A stretch of DNA of 64,000 nt from Reticulascus tulasneorum. Its lineage: Eukaryota; Ascomycota; Sordariomycetes; Glomerellales; Reticulascaceae. Positions 57,932-64,000 of this stretch are shown here, one piece after another. The notes beneath the pieces were generated by a model, which saw nothing but the letters and a program-made list of their open reading frames with translations, did not search any database and was not told the origin of the DNA. Every line of letters begins with the position of its first letter. Position 1 is the first letter of the stretch. Made by a program: the position numbers and the translations under genes. The stretch is from positions 1,054,001-1,118,000 of the forward strand of contig LSAX01000007.1 in assembly GCA_001557505.1 (NCBI GenBank), in the 5' to 3' direction.

Positions 57932-57976
57932 ATGCAGTCCTTCGCCTCCTTGCTACCGCGTTCAAATCCCTCTTGA
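57932..57976 (+). other. Upstream ORF of the amine oxidase gene
   Basis: ATG at 57932 in a good context (CACCATGC) opens 14 codons (MQSFASLLPRSNPS) and stops at TGA 57974-57976, one base before the main ATG at 57978 (TGAGATG). Such spacing would allow termination-reinitiation control, if the transcript starts upstream of it. Confidence 0.55.
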
Positions 57977-57977
57977 G

Positions 57978-59490
57978 ATGCCCACAGACACAACCGTCCA
58001 GGTTGCCATTGTTGGCGCAGGCATGAGCGGTCTCCGCGCTGCAAAGGAGTTGCACGATGCTGGGCTGTCGTACATAGTCTTGGAAGGTATGGATCGTGTC
58101 GGCGGCAAAGTACTCTCAACTCCCACCAAGGACAACGGGGGCTCACCGATCGAGGAGGGTGCAGCGTGGATTAATGACACCAGCCAGTCCGAGATGTACT
58201 CAATGGCGAAGGAATACGGATTCAGCTTGGTGAAGCAGCGAGCACAGGGCACGTCAATATACCAGACAAAAGACGGCAAGATTTCCTTGATGTCGTTCGG
58301 GCTGAAGATGCCGGTCAGTCTATCTGGGCAAAAGAGTTTGGAAATGCAATTCTTCCAAAACAATGACAAGGAATTTGTCTAGCGGGGTGCTAATTCAGTC
58401 GCAGTTGACACACGAAGAGCTCCAAGAGTTGTCCAAGGTCGCGAAAGTCCTGACCGGGTATATCGACCGGTCCGATCTACACAACCCGCATCTCGGCCCT
58501 GATGCCGAGATGCTCGACGCTATGGACGCACTCGAATTTACCAACAAGGAGTTTGGAAGCAACCCAGTGGCTCACGGGCTCATGGCAAATCTTTCCGCGG
58601 GCCTCGTTGGTGCTGAGCCCCGAGAAGTGAGCCCGCTGTATCTATTTGACTATATTAAGAGCAGCACGGGGCTGGTTAACGTGTCTTCTGACCAGAAGGA
58701 CGGCGTGCAGTATCTGCGCAATCGGGAGGGAAATCAACAATTCGCAAAGAGGCTCGCTGCCTCGCTGCATCCCGGCAGCGTCAGGCTATCAACGCCTGTC
58801 AATACCATCGCCCAAAACGGCGATGGCTGTATAATCGGCACGGGAAGCGGCGGCGAGGGTTTGATCAAGGCAGATCGGGTCATAGTCACATTGCCCCCGC
58901 CACTTTACCCTCTCATCGGCTTTCAGCCCTCACTCCCGCGTGCGAAATCAAATTTGGCCTCCTCGACACATCTGGGCTACTACTCCAAGACAGTGCTGGT
59001 TTTTTCGTCGCCATGGTGGCATCCCGAGGGTCTCTCTGGCATCCTGGGCTCCGCTACCGTCGCCGGAAATGGCCCCATCAGCTTCTCCCGGGACACGAGC
59101 GTGCCTGAAGATGACCAGTACAGTATCACCTGCTTCCACGTCGGCGACAAGGGGCGCGAGTGGTCAGAGCTTGACGCTCCCGGAAGGCGAGCAGCGGTGC
59201 TGCAGCAGTTTCGAACGGCCTTTTCGTCCGTAGTCGGCGAGGGGGCTGTGCCTGAGCCAGTCAAGATCATCGAGAAGGAGTGGTCCAAAGATCCATGGAC
59301 CAGGGGCCGGCCGGCCACGGTGATGGGGCCTGGAATCATGACGAGCGAGGCTGGCAAGGCAATCCGGGACCCTGTCGGGCGGGTGCACTTTGCGGGCACG
59401 GACACCGCGTTTGTATGGAAAGGGTACATGGAAGGTGCCGTACGATCAGGAATCCGAGCTGCGAGAGAGGTTATCGAGGCGTTGGCGTAG
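57978..59490 (+). CDS. Flavin-containing amine oxidase
   Basis: FAD-dependent monoamine/polyamine-oxidase family. Two exons, 57978-58313 and 58405-59490 (donor GTCAGT, acceptor TCGCAG), give 473 aa. The dinucleotide motif is VAIVGAGMSGLRAAKELHDA (residues 9-28), followed by the second FAD block EGMDRVGGKVLS and GAAWINDTSQSEMYSMA. The middle region has FDYIKSSTGLVNVSSD and RNREGNQQFAKRLAASL. The C-terminal FAD block is RDPVGRVHFAGTDTAFVWKG, then YMEGAVRSGIRAAREVIEAL. The usual Cys for covalent FAD is not seen, so FAD is probably non-covalent. No signal peptide; cytosolic or peroxisomal, though no SKL-type end. The substrate amine is unknown. Confidence 0.88.
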
Positions 59491-60223
59491 CCATTGGCTC
59501 CAGAATTAGTGTAGCTTACGCGACTAAAGGCGAAGCTGCCCGTCTTTGTTACATGTGGACGGAATCAAACAGCAAGCCTATAAACTAAGTGAGCCTGAGC
59601 CCCCTGCCGATCTCAATGTGATCTCCGACAGTTAGATTACACTATAGGCTATCTGTAAGGTAAGAGGGCTGTGTTTTGCTTACCGACTTTTTCGACTCCC
59701 AAAGTAGGCCCAGGTAGCACTAGTTCAAGCTTCAATACCGTCATCAGCGTCTTGCTAACGCTCTTCGCCGACATTTCGACCTCGATCCGACCTGGAAAGG
59801 AGGCTCAGTGGCAACTGTGCCCCCACTAATGCGCTCAGCTCCTTCGGCTAACCGTCAAATGTAGGAGGAAGGGCGCCCTAGTTAAATCCTACGGTGTATC
59901 TCAGTCAGCATCGCGTCTATTAGATCGATTCCGGTTCCTCTTGGCGCTTAATAATTGCCATCCCAAATTTGGTACCGTGGACGGGCTGGACCCGACAGCA
60001 GTCAAGCGTGCCCCTGGCCCTTCTGTATCCCCAACCCCCGCTTCCCCACAACACTAATAACTCTAACTCAAAACTGGCCTAAAACAGCCCCATATCTGTT
60101 CACCATTCTGTCACAGTCGAGCATCAAGGCTTTGAGTCTACGGGTTGGCGGCCGCCTCGTGGCAAAGCGCTTTAACACGCTTTGGCATCGAGCATATACT
60201 GGGGCAAGACCAGCAGTAAGGTC
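59491..60223. other. Intergenic, leader of the Zn2Cys6 gene
   Basis: 730 bp. The frame is open upstream of the ATG at 60224, but no earlier in-frame ATG fits the family N-terminus. Nothing else recognised. Confidence 0.5.
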
Positions 60224-61931
60224 ATGGAGGCATCTGGTCCTCAGAAACCGGCCCTGGACAGATCGGATGGTCAGCCACAACCGCAACTCGACCGCCCCCT
60301 TTTTCACTCCAAGCGGAAGCACAAGAAGTCGAGGAAGGGATGTACTAATTGCAAGACTCGTAAGGTTAGCTCGCCTCGCGCCTTTTTCCCCTTTCTTGCA
60401 ATGTTATAACAATTGCCAGGTCAAATGTAATGAGGCGGTTCCAACATGTCGCTCGTGTTACCTGCGCAGGGAGGAATGTGTGTACCCATCGTCCAACTCT
60501 GCGACAACACAAACACCACCCGTTTCTTCATCCAAATCATCCGCGCCAGCTGCGCCCTGTACGTGTACAGCAACAGACTCCATAGAAAAGCAAGTCGATA
60601 AACTGGTAGACACCTTTCCGCAAACGGCTTTCGTTCAACCATCATCGTTGTCCTCCTTGGCCTCAACAACACGCTCATCTTCATCTTCAACGTCTCCGCC
60701 ACCGACGGTTAATGTCCCGGCCACCTTTGACTTCTCCATACTCTCACCATCAACCGAGGTCCCATTCTCTCCCTCCATAAGTACAGCCGCTCATTTATGT
60801 ACTTCACTCGGGCTCCTCCCCCCGTCGCCCAGCTTCGACAAGGTTGATCTCAGACTCCTCTGGCAATACACCGTCAAGACCTGCACCTCATTCACTGTCG
60901 ACCCCGGCTATCAGCGCCTTGCCGAAGACGTCTTCCGCACCTCTATCGTGAGCTACGCCTTCGACGCTCCTTTCCTCTTGGACAACCTCTTCGCCCTCTC
61001 GTGTCTGGACCTGCAGAACTTCGAGCCAGGCTTTACCCGCAGCCGCGCCCTCGCGTATCACACCAGGGCTATCGAGGGCTACCGCGAGGCCATTCAGGCC
61101 GCCCGCCCCGAGTCCTTCCCCGCCCTCATCGCAAATTCACTGTTGCTCACCGCCCTGTCCACCCAGAACTTCCGAGACCCGCACAGCAAGGACCTGTACA
61201 TTGCGGACTGGATGTTCGTCTGGAGAGGCATAGGCGTTGTCGTTGACCTCGTCGGCTTCGACGCCATCTTCGAATCTGGCCTCGGCATCATCTTCTTCCG
61301 CCCCACCATTGACCTCGATGCCGCTGCCCTTGCCATCCCTAACCACCTGTTCTTCATGGTCTCCTCCATACCCGCCTCGGATCCAGATCGACCCCACATC
61401 ACAGCCTACAAGACCGCTCTCAAGCTCCTTGGCTCGCTCTACCTCCACCTCCACGTCGGCTTTGGCCCCGACCTCAGCATACGCATCACAACCTGGTTCA
61501 CCTACGTCCCCAGGGCCTTCATGGACCTCTGCCAGCTACGCCGACCCCGCGCTCTCGTCATCCTCGCCCACTACGCAGCGTTCATCAAGCTCGTCCAAGA
61601 GCTCTGGTGGCTTGAAGGCGTTAGTGAACGCTCTATCGCTGATATCGTCGCCTGCCTCAGCCCCGATTGGCAGTCTCTCCTCCGTGTGCCCCTCGCCGTC
61701 AGCGTGGTCACCGACAAACTCGCCATCGCCCGCGCCATCCTCGAAGATCCTACCTGGACGAGCCCCGTGCGTCCCAGCGCTGACATCGATGCCGACTTTG
61801 CTGCACTCCGCGAGGAAAACCCTTACTACGCCGCCTTCTGTCACCTCCATCGCGAACATCAATGGGATGCCGGCACTGATCGGCATGTAGATGACGATTT
61901 CAACCGTAAAATCGCCAAGTTATCAATCTGA
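60224..61931 (+). CDS. Zn2Cys6 transcription factor, Upc2-like
   Basis: Two exons, 60224-60364 and 60420-61931 (donor GTTAGC, 55-bp intron inside the zinc cluster), give 550 aa. The basic lead HSKRKHKKSRKGCTNCKTRK and the cluster C2C6C6C2C6C (CTNCKTRKVKC then NEAVPTCRSCYLRREEC) follow the pattern of sterol-uptake-control type regulators. A Ser/Thr/Pro-rich linker follows, with a CTCTAT stretch near residue 83. The regulatory part has DLRLLWQYTVKTCTSFTVDP, FDAPFLLDNLFALSCLDLQN and FPALIANSLLLTALSTQNFR, matching the fungal_trans_2-like C-terminal region of this subgroup. The intron after the CKTRK codons is a common position in such genes. Targets unknown; sterol or secondary-metabolite control would both fit. 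Confidence 0.88.
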
Positions 61932-62504
61932 GTCAACCACACCGACAGGGCCGTGGCGGCCAGGTCGCCATGCAGAAAGCCGTGCTGCGTGACAGCCATT
62001 CAGGACGAAAGTAGGATACAAGATGCGGAGTAAATAAATACAACACCCTCTCGTAACACTTGAGTGTTTTCTTTTTTCTTCGATACGAGAAGGCCACCTG
62101 TGTGCCTGTCACGTACACCCCTCAATCAAAGACTTCTTAGAATGAGGGACCGATCTGATTCAAGTTGGTTTTAGACAACAAACAACACATTGACACCTTC
62201 TAAACAAGATGTTATATCAGCGTAAAAGCTTTAGCATCTCTTCAACAAAGACCATTGCTATACAGGAGGATAGATAAGAACACAAGGATAAGGAACAATT
62301 GATATTTGCCGTACTACCATAAGAACTTGTTTCGATTTCTTGGTCCACAGCCCACAGAGATGACTCGATGGAGGTGTAGAGAAATGTCTCTTAGCCCGCG
62401 ACTACGCGCAACCTTTGGAAGGTTGTGGCCAGCTCAGTAAGAGCTCTAGAACGTAAAGTAACGGGGTCTAGAATGTCGCGATCCACGTCGTGCATATCGA
62501 TACC
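61932..62504. other. Intergenic between convergent genes
   Basis: Shared 3' flank of the Zn2Cys6 gene (+) and the carotenoid oxygenase gene (-). No gene or repeat recognised. Confidence 0.6.
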
Positions 62505-64000
62505 TCAAAGCTTGCAATCATGTGGCTGGGCCGGTGTCTTACCCCAGGTTCCATGGAAGCCATACGTCATGACGATGGTCATCCTGGCTCTACCCAACTC
62601 CTTCATGTTTTTGGCGTCGATGACTACCAAGGAGCTTTGTTTAGCCTGTGCATCCATTACCACTGCCAGAAGAACACCGTCGTCTTCACCAGCGGCGCCC
62701 GGCCTCGGGACAAAGATTGGCTCGGACGGCACATGCCTCGTTTCGGGCGACCATACCAACCACTTCTTCTCCTCTGCGTCGATCTTGATTATGGAGTCGG
62801 CGAAATTGCCCGTCTTCTCGACGTGGATTCCGTACGAGAACCGGTATGGTCGACCGATTTTGTTCGGATTGATGCGTGGCAGCTCGATATTGGCCTGGGC
62901 AAGGGGGAGAGAAATGTCGATTTCGGCCTTGTGAGTGGGGAGGGTTCCGTCATCCGAAGGCCCACGGCTCTCGTGGAATGGCAAGCGATAGCGAGTAAAA
63001 GCCCCAGCCAGGTCGTTCTTGGAATTGGCATTAGGAGTTCCGAGATTAGCCCTCAGATTGGCTATTTTGGCTGCTGACAAGAAACTGTAGTCATCCATGC
63101 GAGGAAGATCGACGAAGATATCTCCCGCCTCATTCTCAAAGGTATTGATCTCGTGAAACGCGAAGAAAGTATCGGGGCTCTCGTACTTGCGGAGCAGCCC
63201 GCCGCTGACTCGGTCGATGACATAGAACAAAGCCTTACGGTCTGGATCCCAGTCGCCGAGACTGTCTAGGATATTCATGCCCTCTTTGCCGAAGTCAGCT
63301 TGCCAGACAACGAGGACGATGTGCTTCTCCGACCCAAAGAGCGCGTGGATGTAAGCTGGGGGTGCATCGGTGATGGTTGCGAGTATCTTGGTCTCTCCAT
63401 TCGGAGGCAATATGCCAAAAACACGGTACGTCGGAGGTGAGGCGCCCAGGTCAAGCACGTAGTTATATACGGCTCCATCTTCGCCTATAACTGGATGAGC
63501 CGCACTTTGTCCAGCGTTAACCAGGAGCTTATTAGAGGCCTCATATGTAAACAGCTCCAGCGGCTCCAGTGTGACAGGGTCGATTTTGTGTAGCTCGTTG
63601 GCATCCGTTGTCGTGACGAGAGTATCATATGGAGCTCCCTCATTTGTTGAGTTACCAGCAAGGCCCGCAAAGTTTGGAACATATGAGATGCCAACGGCAC
63701 CACTGCTCGACTTTCCCCGACTGTTGTTGCCGTCTCGGTATGTGGCTTCGAAAGCCCCGAAGATGATCTTACAGGGGTCGCCAGCGAAGGTAGACCCCGG
63801 GTACTTTCCGGTCTCGCGGACAAAGTTCATCAACTCGTCGCCGCCGTTGCGGCTGCGGTAGGAAACGCCGCCATTGGCGATTTCGAATCTGTGGTTTCGG
63901 CTGAAGCCGTCGAACCAGTGCTCTGCAGTGTAGTCACCCACGTCCCAGGTTGCCGCAGCACCGCGGTAGAGAGAGCCGGTAACCCATTTTGGGATAGTGC
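62505..64000 (-). CDS. Carotenoid/stilbene cleavage oxygenase family, 5' end outside window
   Basis: Non-heme Fe(II) dioxygenase of the RPE65/CCD/lignostilbene family. 498 codons are visible with no intron; the protein begins beyond 64000. The first visible residues, IPKWVTGSLYRGAAATWDVG, match the usual start region (GxIPxWVxGxLYRxG), so only about 30-60 residues should be missing. The four iron-ligand histidines can be placed: SAHPVIGEDGAVYNY (near 63480), YIHALFGSEKHIVL (near 63330), FFAFHEINTFENEAGD (near 63145) and GFHGTWG at the C-terminus (near 62555). Also YDTLVTTTDANELHKIDPVT and FSYGIHVEKTG. Whether it cleaves carotenoids, apocarotenoids or stilbenes cannot be told. No membrane anchor visible. 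Confidence 0.9.
   Translation of the reverse strand, partial: TIPKWVTGSLYRGAAATWDVGDYTAEHWFDGFSRNHRFEIANGGVSYRSRNGGDELMNFVRETGKYPGSTFAGDPCKIIFGAFEATYRDGNNSRGKSSSGAVGISYVPNFAGLAGNSTNEGAPYDTLVTTTDANELHKIDPVTLEPLELFTYEASNKLLVNAGQSAAHPVIGEDGAVYNYVLDLGASPPTYRVFGILPPNGETKILATITDAPPAYIHALFGSEKHIVLVVWQADFGKEGMNILDSLGDWDPDRKALFYVIDRVSGGLLRKYESPDTFFAFHEINTFENEAGDIFVDLPRMDDYSFLSAAKIANLRANLGTPNANSKNDLAGAFTRYRLPFHESRGPSDDGTLPTHKAEIDISLPLAQANIELPRINPNKIGRPYRFSYGIHVEKTGNFADSIIKIDAEEKKWLVWSPETRHVPSEPIFVPRPGAAGEDDGVLLAVVMDAQAKQSSLVVIDAKNMKELGRARMTIVMTYGFHGTWGKTPAQPHDCKL

Larger units (their letters stand above)
57093..57977. other. Divergent promoter region of RidA and amine oxidase genes
   Basis: 885 bp. 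Contains three 17-bp repeats with 27-bp spacing (57625-57695), an inverted repeat CTCGTC-N7-GACGAG near 57227-57245, and a 14-codon uORF ending one base before the amine oxidase ATG. Confidence 0.6.

Overview
The window looks like nuclear DNA of a filamentous ascomycete (Pezizomycotina). Coding regions are broken by short introns of about 45-70 bp with GT...AG ends. Gene families are typical of moulds: a DHHC palmitoyltransferase of Erf2 type, a 7TM-RGS receptor, a GH71 alpha-1,3-glucanase, two Zn2Cys6 regulators, a wax-synthase-like MBOAT protein and an F-box protein. Intergenic spacers are long (1-3 kb). I saw no viral, CRISPR or clearly intact transposon sequence. Species cannot be named from the sequence alone. 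I rebuilt exon structures by hand from splice consensus, reading phase and family sequence knowledge; each spliced CDS given here has a total length divisible by three.

The left part (about 0.9-23 kb) is mostly conserved housekeeping: importin beta-1 (-), a ferric reductase (-), MICOS subunit Mic19 (+), the wybutosine enzyme Tyw3 (-), PAPS reductase (-), phosphoserine phosphatase (+), a small four-exon membrane protein probably of mitochondria (-) and the Erf2-type acyltransferase (+). A lone tRNA-Cys(GCA) lies at 23.6 kb in a 3 kb gene-poor gap that marks the change to accessory DNA.

The middle (25.9-46.8 kb) is accessory. It holds a 7TM-RGS protein, a secreted ice-binding protein (DUF3494), an Ayr1-like short-chain reductase, a wax-synthase-like MBOAT acyltransferase, and then a run that reads as a carbohydrate-oxidation module: a Gfo/Idh/MocA oxidoreductase (-) divergent from a Zn2Cys6 regulator (+), a second Gfo/Idh/MocA enzyme, a 16-exon MFS sugar-transporter-like gene, and a secreted GMC flavoprotein resembling the dehydrogenase domain of cellobiose dehydrogenase. 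An identical 13-bp element of form CGG-N7-CGG occurs once in each of three promoter regions of this run (34865, 37635, 39009) and may be the binding site of the clustered regulator. The module and its element are my main candidate for an undescribed system. A small cysteine-containing secreted protein follows, apparently truncated by a stop codon.

The right part (47.8-64 kb) has an F-box protein, the GH71 glucanase with two C-terminal cysteine modules, a type II membrane glycosyltransferase with a DXD motif, a RidA-family protein, a flavin amine oxidase preceded by a uORF and by three 27-bp-spaced repeats, an Upc2-like Zn2Cys6 regulator, and a carotenoid-cleavage-oxygenase-family gene whose 5' end runs off the window.
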